Assembly: GCF_006088715.1 (NCBI RefSeq)
Contig: NZ_CP030771.1
Span: 7,252,001-7,316,000, forward strand
Reading direction: 5' to 3'
Source: Streptomyces sp. YIM 121038
GTDB taxonomy: Bacteria > Actinomycetota > Actinomycetes > Streptomycetales > Streptomycetaceae
DNA: 64,000 bases
Part shown: positions 15,438 to 26,120 of the stretch, piece by piece
Layout: each line of letters starts with the position of its first letter
How positions within the stretch are numbered: the stretch's first letter is position 1
Position numbers and translations under genes: made by a program
The notes under the pieces: model-generated
Told to the model about the DNA's origin: nothing
Seen by the model: the letters and a program-made list of their open reading frames with translations, nothing else
Databases searched by the model: none

Positions 15438-17072
15438 TCAGAGGTGCACGGCCGCCCGCTCCACGACCGCCCCCAGATCCAGGCTGTGCGGCAGCGTGCC
15501 GAACGCCGCGCCCCAGTCCCCGCCGAGCCGCGAGGCGCAGAACGCGTCCGCCACGGCGGGCGGCGCGTGCCGCACGAGCAGCGAGCCCTGGAGCACGAGC
15601 GCCATCCGCTCGACGAGCCGCCGCGCCCGCCCCTCGACGCCCTCCAGGTCGGCGAGCTCGGTCAGCAGGTTCTTGATCGCCGCGTCCAGGCGGTGGTCGG
15701 CGCCGCGGGCCGCGCCCACCTCCTCCAGGAACGCGTTCAGGGCCAGCGGCTCCCGCTGGAGCGCGCGCAGCACGTCCAGGGCCTGGACGTTGCCCGAGCC
15801 CTCCCAGATCGAGTTCAGCGGCGACTCGCGCAGCAGCCTCGGCAGGCCCGAGTCCTCCACGTAGCCGTTGCCGCCCAGGCACTCCAGGGCCTCGGCGGCG
15901 AGGGGCGTGCACCGCTTGGTCACCCAGTACTTGGCGGCGGGCACGGCGAGCCGCAGGAAGGCCTGCTCGCGCTCGCTCCCGTCGTCGTACGCGGCCGCGA
16001 GGCGCAGCGCCAGCGTCGTCGCCGCCTCCGACTCCAGGGCCAGGTCCGCGAGCACGTTGCGCATCAGCGGCTTGTCGACGAGCCTGCCGCCGAACGCCTC
16101 CCGGTACGTGGCGTGGTGCACGGCCTGCGCCACGGCCTGGCGCATCAGCGCCGCCGAGCCGATCACGCAGTCGAGCCGGGTCGCCGCCACCATCTCGATG
16201 ATGGTGCGCACCCCGCGCCCCTCGTCCCCGACCCGCCGCGCCCAGGTCCCGTCGAACTCGACCTCGCCGGAGGCGTTGGAGCGGTTTCCGAGTTTGTTCT
16301 TCAGACGCTGAATGGCGAACGCGTTCCGTGAACCGTCGGCCAGAACTCGGGGAACGAGGAAACAGGTGAGGCCGGATTCCGCTTGGGCGAGCACCAGGAA
16401 TCCGTCGGACATGGGGGCGGAACAGAACCACTTGTGCCCGACGAGTGCGTACGTGCCGTCCTCGGAAAGCGCCGTCGCGCGCGTCGTATTCGCGCGGACG
16501 TCGCTTCCGCCCTGCTTCTCCGTCATTCCCATGCCGAAGAGCGCGCCCGCCTTCTGCGCGGCGGGCCGCAGCCCCTCGTCGTACACGGTGGAGGTCAGGA
16601 GCGGCTCCCACTCGGCGGCGAGGACCGGGTCGGTGCGCAGCGCCGGGACCGCCGCGTGCGTCATCGACACCGGGCACCCGTGCCCGGCCTCGGCCTGCGT
16701 CCACACCAGGAACCCGGCCGCGCGCCGCACGTGCCCGCCCGGCCTGCTCCAGGCGGAGGTGAGGCCCGCCGCGACGGCCTTGCCGAGCAGCCGGTGCCAC
16801 GCCGGGTGAAAGGCGACTTCGTCGACACGGTTCCCATAACGGTCGTGCGTGTGCAGAGCGGGCGGGTTCTCGTTGGCGAGCGTCCCCCACTCCTGCGCCT
16901 GCGCGGAACCCGCGGTGCGCCCGAGCAACGAGAGCTCCGCGCGGGCGCCGTCGAGGAGCGCCGGGTCGAGATGACGTTCGACCCCCTCGGCCAGAGCCCG
17001 GTCGCACGTGAAGACGTCATATCCCACCAGGGGCGGAGCCTGGTTGGTCACTGTGTGGGTGGTGGCTGCCAT
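15438..17072 (-). CDS. aidB: AidB-like acyl-CoA dehydrogenase family protein
   Basis: 544 residues, very close to the length of E. coli AidB (541). Diagnostic segments are GMGMTEKQGGSDVRANTTRA, GHKWFCSAPMSD, RLKNKLGNRSNASGEVEF and LNSIWEGSGNVQALDVLR. AidB binds FAD and double-stranded DNA and is part of the adaptive response to alkylating agents; an Ada/AlkA fusion is encoded 9 kb away. ATG 17072 has no Shine-Dalgarno sequence but TACCGT ends 6 nt upstream, so the mRNA may be leaderless. Only 17 bp separate it from the divergent membrane-protein gene. Confidence 0.92.
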   Translation of the reverse strand: MAATTHTVTNQAPPLVGYDVFTCDRALAEGVERHLDPALLDGARAELSLLGRTAGSAQAQEWGTLANENPPALHTHDRYGNRVDEVAFHPAWHRLLGKAVAAGLTSAWSRPGGHVRRAAGFLVWTQAEAGHGCPVSMTHAAVPALRTDPVLAAEWEPLLTSTVYDEGLRPAAQKAGALFGMGMTEKQGGSDVRANTTRATALSEDGTYALVGHKWFCSAPMSDGFLVLAQAESGLTCFLVPRVLADGSRNAFAIQRLKNKLGNRSNASGEVEFDGTWARRVGDEGRGVRTIIEMVAATRLDCVIGSAALMRQAVAQAVHHATYREAFGGRLVDKPLMRNVLADLALESEAATTLALRLAAAYDDGSEREQAFLRLAVPAAKYWVTKRCTPLAAEALECLGGNGYVEDSGLPRLLRESPLNSIWEGSGNVQALDVLRALQREPLALNAFLEEVGAARGADHRLDAAIKNLLTELADLEGVEGRARRLVERMALVLQGSLLVRHAPPAVADAFCASRLGGDWGAAFGTLPHSLDLGAVVERAAVHL

Positions 17073-17077
17073 GCCGC

Positions 17078-17084
17078 TACGGTA
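17078..17084. promoter_or_regulatory. Shared -10 sequence for two divergent leaderless genes
   Basis: The heptamer TACGGTA reads TACGGT on the plus strand, ending 6 nt before GTG 17090. It reads TACCGT on the minus strand, ending 6 nt before ATG 17072. Both fit TANNNT at the leaderless position. Two polymerases could not use it at the same time. No -35 consensus is visible on either side. Confidence 0.5.
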
Positions 17085-17089
17085 AGGAG

Positions 17090-18220
17090 GTGCACCAGGC
17101 AAAAGAAACACCCGGGCGCCCACCGGGCCGCTGGAACCGGGCCCGCGCTCTTTACCGCAACGTCTCCAAGCGCAGGACCGCCTGGCTGCTCCTGAAGGAC
17201 ACCGTCAACTCCTGCATCGAGTACCGCGTCCTGGGACTCGCGGCGGAGGCGGCGTTCTTCACCCTGCTGTCCGTGCCGCCGCTGCTGCTCAGCCTCATCG
17301 GGCTGCTCGCGTACGTGGACCGGTGGACCGGCGCCCACACCATCGAGAGCGTCGAGAACAACATCCTGGAGGCGTCCCGCACGATCCTGTCCGAGAAGGG
17401 CGTGCGCGAGATCGCCCAGCCGATCCTCGAGGACGTCATGAAGGTCGGCCGCCCGGACGTCGTCTCGATAGGGTTCCTCTTCGCCCTGTGGTCGGGATCC
17501 CGCGCCGTCAACGTCTTCATCGACACCATCACCGTCATGTACGGGCTCGACGGCGCCCGCGGCATCGTCAAGACCCGGCTGCTCGCCTTCGGGCTCTTCC
17601 TCGTGGCGCTCGTCATCGGCTCGGTGGCGCTGCCGCTGATGGTGGCCGGTCCGGACGCGGTGGTGAAGCTGGTCCCGGGCTCCACGACGGTCGTGCAGAT
17701 CCTGTACTGGCCCGTGGTGATCCTGCTCTCCGTCGTCTTCCTGACCACGCTCTACCACGTGTCCGTCCCGGTGCGCTCGCCCTGGGTGGAGGACATGCCC
17801 GGCGCGCTCATCGCCCTCGGCATGTGGGTGCTCGGCAGCTTCCTCCTGCGCATCTATCTGACGAGCACGGTGGAGGGGCCCACCATCTACGGCTCCCTGG
17901 CGGCGCCCGTCGCCGTCCTGCTGTGGATCGGCGTGTCCGCCTTCGCCGTCCTCGTCGGCGCCGCCGTCAACGCGGCGATCGACCGGGTCTGGCCGTCGCT
18001 CCAGACGGCGGCGGCGCGGGCCGCGCAGGACCGGGTCAAGGAGGCCAAGGCGGCCGAGCTCATCGCCCGGGCCGCCGCCGCGCGGGCCGAGGACGACCCC
18101 GACGACCCCGACATGCCCGCGGAGTTCCCCGAGCGCTGGTCCCGCTTCCTGCCCCCGGACGACGTCTCGGGCCGCCTCCGGGCCCACCACGGCAAGCGGG
18201 ACGAGACGCCCGAGCCCTAG
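17090..18220 (+). CDS. YihY/BrkB family inner-membrane protein
   Basis: 376 residues. After a basic N-terminus come about six membrane segments, starting at LAAEAAFFTLLSVPPLLLSL and including LFALWSGSRAVNVFIDTI and IYGSLAAPVAVLLWIGVSAF, the family hallmarks. The last ~80 residues are a charged Ala/Asp-rich cytoplasmic tail. The family was once called RNase BN; it has no proven enzymatic role and is now seen as a membrane transport or envelope protein. GTG 17090 overlaps GGAGG, which is too close to be a normal ribosome-binding site; the TACGGT 6 nt upstream suggests leaderless translation instead. Confidence 0.88.
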   Translation: MHQAKETPGRPPGRWNRARALYRNVSKRRTAWLLLKDTVNSCIEYRVLGLAAEAAFFTLLSVPPLLLSLIGLLAYVDRWTGAHTIESVENNILEASRTILSEKGVREIAQPILEDVMKVGRPDVVSIGFLFALWSGSRAVNVFIDTITVMYGLDGARGIVKTRLLAFGLFLVALVIGSVALPLMVAGPDAVVKLVPGSTTVVQILYWPVVILLSVVFLTTLYHVSVPVRSPWVEDMPGALIALGMWVLGSFLLRIYLTSTVEGPTIYGSLAAPVAVLLWIGVSAFAVLVGAAVNAAIDRVWPSLQTAAARAAQDRVKEAKAAELIARAAAARAEDDPDDPDMPAEFPERWSRFLPPDDVSGRLRAHHGKRDETPEP

Positions 18221-18241
18221 GGGGCTGCCGCGGGGGCCGAG

Positions 18242-19114
18242 TCATGCCTTCCAGGCCCCCGCGTCCGCCGCCTCGCCCACGAACGCGGTGAATTCCCTCG
18301 GCGCCCGCCCGAGCACCTCACGCACCCCGTCGGAAACGTGTGCGTTGCGCCCGTCCAGATTCGTCTCGAAAAGCTCGATCAGGAATTCCACTTCTTCTTC
18401 CGGAACGCCGAAGTCCGTGAGCGCGGCACCGTATTCGCGGGCCCCCACCGGCACATAGACGAGCGGCCGCCCGACCGCCGCGGATATCTCCGCCACCGCG
18501 TCCCGGAAGGAGAGCAGCCGCGCCCCGCTCACCTCGACGATCCGCCCGGCGTACCGCGGACCGGCGGCGAGCACCGCGACCACCACGTCCGCGATGTCCC
18601 GTACGTCGACGAACGGTTCGAGGACCTCCCCGGCGGGGAAGACGAGCTCCCCGGCCCGCAGGCCGTCGACGAGCGGGCCCTCGCTGAAGTTCTGCGCGAA
18701 CCAACTGGCGCGTACGACCGTCCAGCGGGCGACCCCCGACTCCGCGAGGGACCGCTCCGTGGCGTGCGCCTGGTCCTCGCCGCGCGCGGAGAGCAGGACG
18801 AGGTGGAGCACGCCCAGCTCCGCGGCCCGCCGGGCGAGCGCGTCCACGGCGTCCGCGGCGCCGGGCGCGCCGACGTCCGGGAGATAGGCGAGGTAGGCCG
18901 CGTCGGCACCGCGCAACGCGGCGTCCCAGGTGGCGGGTTCGTGCCAGTCGAAGCGGACCTCACCGGAGCGGGACGCGGCGCGCACGGTGTGGCCCGCCGC
19001 GCGCGCGGCCCGCGCGACCCGGCTCCCGGTGCGTCCGGTGGCTCCGGTCACGAGGACCGTCAGGGCGGCGTCGGTGGTCGGTTCGTCCGTCGTGTGCTGC
19101 GAGTTCGTCGTCAT
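18242..19114 (-). CDS. NmrA-type NAD(P)-binding reductase
   Basis: 290 residues of the atypical SDR (NmrA/QOR2-like) family. The dinucleotide loop is VTGATGRTGSRVARAARAAG at residues ~20-40. It continues with AAYLAYLPDVGAPG, VVRASWFAQNFSEG and FVDVRDIADVVVAVL, typical of redox-sensing or quinone-reductase-like members. ATG 19114 has GAGGGC upstream. It diverges from an AraC regulator 80 bp away, and that regulator probably controls it. The true substrate is unknown. Confidence 0.87.
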   Translation of the reverse strand: MTTNSQHTTDEPTTDAALTVLVTGATGRTGSRVARAARAAGHTVRAASRSGEVRFDWHEPATWDAALRGADAAYLAYLPDVGAPGAADAVDALARRAAELGVLHLVLLSARGEDQAHATERSLAESGVARWTVVRASWFAQNFSEGPLVDGLRAGELVFPAGEVLEPFVDVRDIADVVVAVLAAGPRYAGRIVEVSGARLLSFRDAVAEISAAVGRPLVYVPVGAREYGAALTDFGVPEEEVEFLIELFETNLDGRNAHVSDGVREVLGRAPREFTAFVGEAADAGAWKA

Positions 19115-19182
19115 GCCCTCAGTCAACTGCCGCCCGCGCCCCGCGGCCATCCGTCAGGAACTCACCCGCATGCGCGTGCGTC

Positions 19183-19188
19183 TACGCT
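19183..19188 (+). promoter_or_regulatory. Leaderless -10 box for the first AraC gene
   Basis: TACGCT ends 6 nt before ATG 19195, with no Shine-Dalgarno sequence in between. It fits TANNNT at the leaderless spacing. Confidence 0.5.
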
Positions 19189-19194
19189 GCCCCC

Positions 19195-20169
19195 ATGGAC
19201 GTACTCGCAGGCTTGCTGGAGGGCCCGCGCGCACGGGGGGCCTTCATGATCAGGGCGTGCTTCGAGCCGCCGTGGGCCGTGCGCATCGCGGACGAGGCAC
19301 CGGTCTCGGTCATGATCATGGTCAAGGGCGACGCCTGGATCGTCCCCGAGAACCCGGCCGCGGAGACGGGCGGGGCGGGCCGGGGCGGCGCCCCGGCGGC
19401 GCCCCAGCTGATCCGCCCCGGCGACGTGGCCATCGCGCGCGGCCCCGACCACTACCGCGTCGCGGGCGAGCGGGACACCGCGCCCTTCGCGGAGATCCGG
19501 CCCGGCCAGGCCTGCGCCCCTCTGAACGGCGCGCCGGACGGCCACTACGCGAGCTTCGGCCTGCGCGAGTGGGGGCAGCCCGGCGGCCCCGTCCAGATGC
19601 TGATCGGGACGTACCAGATGCAGGGCGAGATCACCGCGCGGCTCCTGGACGCGCTGCCGCCGCTGCTCGTGCTGCCCACCGAGGTGTGGGACTGCCCGCT
19701 CACGCCGTTCCTCGCCGAGGAGATCGGCAAGGACGAACCCGGCCAGGAGGTGGTCCTCGACCGCCTGCTCGACCTGCTGCTCATCGCGGCGCTGCGCGCG
19801 TGGTTCTCCCGCCCGGAGGCGGCGGCCCCGGCCTGGTACCGGGCGCTCGGCGACCCCGTGGTCGGCCCCGTCCTGCGGCTGCTCCAGGACGACCCCGCGC
19901 ACGCCTGGACGGTGGCTTCGCTCGCCGCGACGGCGGGCGTGTCACGGGCCGCCCTCGCCCGCCGGTTCACCGACCTTGTGGGCGAGCCCCCGATGACGTA
20001 TCTGACCGGCTGGCGGCTCGCGCTCGCCGCCGACCTGCTGCGCGACAGCGAGCAGACGATCGCCGCGATCGCCCGCAAGGTCGGCTACGGCAGCGCGTTC
20101 GCGCTGTCCAGCGCCTTCAAGCGGGTGTACGGCGTCAGCCCGCAGGAGCACCGCACGGGCGCGGCGTAG
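19195..20169 (+). CDS. AraC family regulator with cupin-type sensor domain
   Basis: 324 residues. The N-terminal ~200 residues are an AraC-type cupin sensor ([19 protein letters not shown]). The C-terminal ~100 residues hold two helix-turn-helix motifs: [20 protein letters not shown], and [20 protein letters not shown] before the family end [10 protein letters not shown]. This architecture is common in regulators lying next to the oxidoreductase they control, here the divergent NmrA-type gene. The start is supported by the TACGCT box 6 nt upstream. Confidence 0.92.
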   Translation: MDVLAGLLEGPRARGAFMIRACFEPPWAVRIADEAPVSVMIMVKGDAWIVPENPAAETGGAGRGGAPAAPQLIRPGDVAIARGPDHYRVAGERDTAPFAEIRPGQACAPLNGAPDGHYASFGLREWGQPGGPVQMLIGTYQMQGEITARLLDALPPLLVLPTEVWDCPLTPFLAEEIGKDEPGQEVVLDRLLDLLLIAALRAWFSRPEAAAPAWYRALGDPVVGPVLRLLQDDPAHAWTVASLAATAGVSRAALARRFTDLVGEPPMTYLTGWRLALAADLLRDSEQTIAAIARKVGYGSAFALSSAFKRVYGVSPQEHRTGAA

Positions 20170-20172
20170 CCT
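20167..20172 (+). promoter_or_regulatory. Leaderless -10 box for the second AraC gene
   Basis: TAGCCT ends 7 nt before ATG 20180 and overlaps the stop codon of the preceding AraC gene. If used, the second gene has its own start in addition to read-through. Confidence 0.4.
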
Positions 20173-20179
20173 GGGAACC

Positions 20180-20911
20180 ATGGCCGCGGAGGAGCGGGGC
20201 GAGGACGCCGCCGGGTACGCCGAGCGGCCGTCCCCGGTGCTGCCGGGGGCCGTCGTGTGGACCAAGGCCGCGGACCCCTCGGGCGGCGGCTCCGCCGTCC
20301 TGCCCGACGGGTGCATGGACCTGCTGTGGACCGAGGGCAGGCTGTTCGTCGCGGGCCCCGACACCCGCGCCTACGCGCCCGGTGCCCCGGCCCCCGGCCG
20401 GTACGTGGGCCTCCGCTTCGCCCCCGGCACGGCCCCCGCGCTCCTCGGCGTCCCCGCGCACGAGCTGCGGGACCGGCGCGTGGACCTCGCCGACCTGTGG
20501 AGCGGTGCCGAGGTCCGGCGGCTGACCGCGCGCGTGGACGCCGCCGCCGACCCGGCGGCCGCCCTGGAGCTCCTCGCGCACGAGCGCGCGGACCGCGCCC
20601 CGGCGCCCGACCCGCTGCTCACCCGCGTGGTGGCGCGGCTGAACGCGGGCCACGGCGTCGCCGAGACGGCCGCCGCCGTGGGGCTCGGCGCCCGGCAGCT
20701 GCACCGCCGCGCGCTGCCCGCCTTCGGCTACGGCCCCAAGACGCTGGCCCGCGTGCTGCGCCTCCAGCGGGCGCTCGCGCTGGCCCGCGGCGGCCTCGGC
20801 CAGGCCGAGACCGCCGCCGTCGCGGGCTTCGCCGACCAGGCCCACCTGGCGCGCGACGTCAAGGAGTTGACGGGGATGCCGCTCGGCGTGCTGCTGCGCG
20901 TCGACGGGTAG
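20180..20911 (+). CDS. AraC-like regulator, DUF6597-type N-terminus
   Basis: 243 residues. The N-terminal half ([27 protein letters not shown], here in two adjoining strands) matches the DUF6597 sensor-like domain that often precedes AraC DNA-binding domains. The C-terminal half has HTH_18 features: [20 protein letters not shown] and [20 protein letters not shown], ending in TGMPLGVLL. The target is unknown. It lies 10 nt after the first AraC gene on the same strand; two adjacent AraC regulators may form one regulatory unit. No Shine-Dalgarno sequence is visible. Confidence 0.87.
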   Translation: MAAEERGEDAAGYAERPSPVLPGAVVWTKAADPSGGGSAVLPDGCMDLLWTEGRLFVAGPDTRAYAPGAPAPGRYVGLRFAPGTAPALLGVPAHELRDRRVDLADLWSGAEVRRLTARVDAAADPAAALELLAHERADRAPAPDPLLTRVVARLNAGHGVAETAAAVGLGARQLHRRALPAFGYGPKTLARVLRLQRALALARGGLGQAETAAVAGFADQAHLARDVKELTGMPLGVLLRVDG

Positions 20912-20912
20912 C

Positions 20913-20936
20913 GCCCCGCTTCCAGCGGCGCGGGGC
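20913..20936. terminator. Short bidirectional hairpin between convergent genes
   Basis: GCCCCGC (20913-20919) pairs with GCGGGGC (20930-20936) in the 28-bp gap between the second AraC gene and the VOC gene. A 7-bp GC stem without a U tract could serve both transcripts. Confidence 0.4.
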
Positions 20937-20939
20937 AGA

Positions 20940-21353
20940 TCACGCGAACAGGTCAACCCCGTTACCGTCCGGGTCGAGCACCACCGCGTACCGCTGCCCC
21001 CACGGGGCGTCGAACGGCTTGGCCTCCGAGCGGTACCCGGCGGCCACCAACTCCTCGTACACCGCGTCCACGCCCTCGGCCGTGCCGCAGTGGAAGGCGA
21101 GCCCGAGCCGCCCGGAGCCGGCCGGGGGTCGCCAGTCGGGCAGGAACGAGCGGAGGGTGGCCTCCGTGTCGAAGGCCACCCGCAGACCGCCCGGCAGGGT
21201 GGTCTCCACGTGCGGCGACTCCTCGGAGCCCGGGGCGAAGTCGAGGCCGAGGCGGCGGTAGAAGGCGAGCGAGGCCGCCATGTCGGAGGTGACGATGCCG
21301 ATCAGGTCGAGCCGGGGCGCGACGCGGGGTGTGCTGCTGCTTTCGCTGTTCAT
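20940..21353 (-). CDS. VOC (glyoxalase/bleomycin-resistance fold) protein
   Basis: 137 residues with two beta-alpha-beta-beta-beta repeats. The first begins LIGIVTSDMAASLAFYRRLG and the second contains GLAFHCGTAEGVDAVYEELV; the end WGQRYAVVLDPDGNGVDLF is the typical metal-Glu strand (with Asp here). Members are dioxygenases, glyoxalases or drug-binding proteins; the substrate cannot be told. ATG 21353 has TACGCT 6 nt upstream (leaderless). A longer frame exists but runs through 21-bp repeats and is not credible as protein. Confidence 0.85.
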   Translation of the reverse strand: MNSESSSTPRVAPRLDLIGIVTSDMAASLAFYRRLGLDFAPGSEESPHVETTLPGGLRVAFDTEATLRSFLPDWRPPAGSGRLGLAFHCGTAEGVDAVYEELVAAGYRSEAKPFDAPWGQRYAVVLDPDGNGVDLFA

Positions 21354-21359
21354 ACGGGG

Positions 21360-21365
21360 AGCGTA
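21360..21365 (-). promoter_or_regulatory. Leaderless -10 box for the VOC gene
   Basis: On the minus strand TACGCT ends 6 nt before ATG 21353, the same hexamer and spacing as in front of the first AraC gene. Confidence 0.5.
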
Positions 21366-21397
21366 GGAGGGGCGCCGCCACACGGTCTTGAAGGAAA

Positions 21398-21450
21398 CGG
21401 ACACCACCTCCAGGGGAGCGGACACCACCTCCAGGGGGGCGGACACCACC
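21398..21450. repeat. 21-bp tandem repeat, 2.5 copies
   Basis: The unit CGGACACCACCTCCAGGGG plus two bases occurs at 21398-21418 and 21419-21439, with a partial third copy to 21450. The period equals two helical turns. It lies between the beta-galactosidase stop and the VOC promoter, and could be an operator array or a simple expansion. Confidence 0.75.
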
Positions 21451-21464
21451 GGGAAGGGCCCGCC

Positions 21465-24676
<3,212 letters not shown>

Positions 24677-24751
24677 ATGGCTGTCGTTGCGATGGGTGCT
24701 GCCCGCGTTCGGACGTTCGTCATCACATCCACCTCCGTGGCCTCCGGCTGA
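24677..24751 (+). CDS. 24-codon upstream ORF before rsgA
   Basis: A short ORF (MAVVAMGAARVRTFVITSTS then VASG and TGA) starts 8 nt after a full GGAGG site at 24664-24668. This is one of the best ribosome-binding sites in the area, which is the reason to list it. It ends 71 nt before the rsgA start. Its codon use is less GC-biased than in genes. It could be a leader peptide or a chance ORF. Confidence 0.4.
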   Translation: MAVVAMGAARVRTFVITSTSVASG

Positions 24752-24822
24752 CCGGCTCTCTCCGCGTCTTTCCTCGCGCCGTCGTGCGCGGGCCGGGGCC
24801 GCCCTTGTGAAGGGTTCTCCCC

Positions 24823-25956
24823 TTGTCTTCGTCTTCTTCTTCCTTCTCCTCCACTTCCTCCTTCCCGGCCGCCGGTGCCCACGCGCTGGCCGCGTACGGC
24901 TGGGACGAGGACTGGGAGGCCGCCTTCGCCCCGTACGCGGAGCGCGGGCTGCTGCCCGGCCGGGTGATCCGGGTCGACCGGGGCAGCTGCGACCTGGTCG
25001 TCACCGAGGAGGGTGTCGTCCGGGCCGACACCACGTACGTCACGCCGCACGACCCGCTGCGGGTCATCTGCACCGGTGACTGGGCGGCCGTGGACGCGCC
25101 CGGCGGTGATCCGCGGTACGTGCGCGACTATCTGCCGCGGCGCACCTCGTTCGTGCGGTCCACCTCGTCCAAGCGGTCCGAGGGGCAGATCCTCGCCGCC
25201 AACGTCGACCACGCGGTCATCGCCGTGTCGCTGGCCGCCGAGCTCGACCTCGGGCGCGTCGAGCGGTTCCTCGCGCTCGGCTGGGAGTCCGGCGCGCAGC
25301 CCGTCGTCGTGCTCACCAAGGCCGACCTCGTGCCCGACGCCGCGTCCCTCGCCCACCTCGTGCAGGACGTGGAGACCGCGGCGCCCGGCGTGCCGGTCCT
25401 CGCCGTCAGCGCGGCGCACGGGGACGGCGTCGACGTGCTCGCCGCCGTCGTCTCCGGCGGCACCTCCGTCCTGCTCGGGCAGTCCGGCGCGGGCAAGTCG
25501 ACCCTCGCCAACGCCCTCGTGGGCGCGGACGTCATGGACGTACAGGCCGTCCGCGACGTCGACGGCAAGGGGCGGCACACCACCACCACCCGCAACCTCA
25601 TCCCGCTGCCCGGCGGCGGCGTGCTCATCGACACGCCGGGGCTGCGCGGCGTCGGCCTGTGGGACGCGGGCAGCGGCGTCGGGCAGGTCTTCGCCGAGAT
25701 CGAGGAGCTGGCCCGGGACTGCCGCTTCCAGGACTGCGCGCACGTCGCGGAGCCCGGCTGCGCGGTGCTCGCCGCCCTGGAGGACGGTTCGCTGCACCAG
25801 CGGCGGCTCGACAGCTACCGGAAGCTGCTGCGCGAGAACCAGCGGATCGTCGCGAAGACGGACGCGCGGGTCCGGGCGGAGATGCGGCGGGAGTGGCGGC
25901 GGCGCGGGGCCGAGGGCAAGGCCGCGATGGAGGCCAAGCGGGGGCGGTTGCGCTAG
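24823..25956 (+). CDS. rsgA: Ribosome small subunit-dependent GTPase A
   Basis: 377 residues. The GTPase motifs are circularly permuted (G4 LTKADL, then G1 GQSGAGKST, G3 DTPGLRG), preceded by an OB-fold and followed by the zinc knuckle CRFQDCAHVAEPGC. RsgA binds the 30S subunit late in maturation and hydrolyses GTP to release assembly factors. TTG 24823 was taken as start because GAAGGG lies 8 nt upstream; the first 15 residues are a Ser-rich tail. The Ada/AlkA gene follows 164 bp downstream. Confidence 0.92.
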   Translation: MSSSSSSFSSTSSFPAAGAHALAAYGWDEDWEAAFAPYAERGLLPGRVIRVDRGSCDLVVTEEGVVRADTTYVTPHDPLRVICTGDWAAVDAPGGDPRYVRDYLPRRTSFVRSTSSKRSEGQILAANVDHAVIAVSLAAELDLGRVERFLALGWESGAQPVVVLTKADLVPDAASLAHLVQDVETAAPGVPVLAVSAAHGDGVDVLAAVVSGGTSVLLGQSGAGKSTLANALVGADVMDVQAVRDVDGKGRHTTTTRNLIPLPGGGVLIDTPGLRGVGLWDAGSGVGQVFAEIEELARDCRFQDCAHVAEPGCAVLAALEDGSLHQRRLDSYRKLLRENQRIVAKTDARVRAEMRREWRRRGAEGKAAMEAKRGRLR

Positions 25957-26120
25957 CGGCCGCCCGGGCCTGCTCCGGGGTGCCCCTGCGGGTGCCTCGG
26001 GGCGGCCCCGGCCGTCCGGTCGCCCGGCATCCGGGGCGACGGCATCCGGGGCCGTGCCCACGGGGGCTCCGTGTCCGATTTCCGCTAGCTGTGGCGGCTG
26101 GGGCCACCCACACTGGAGGT

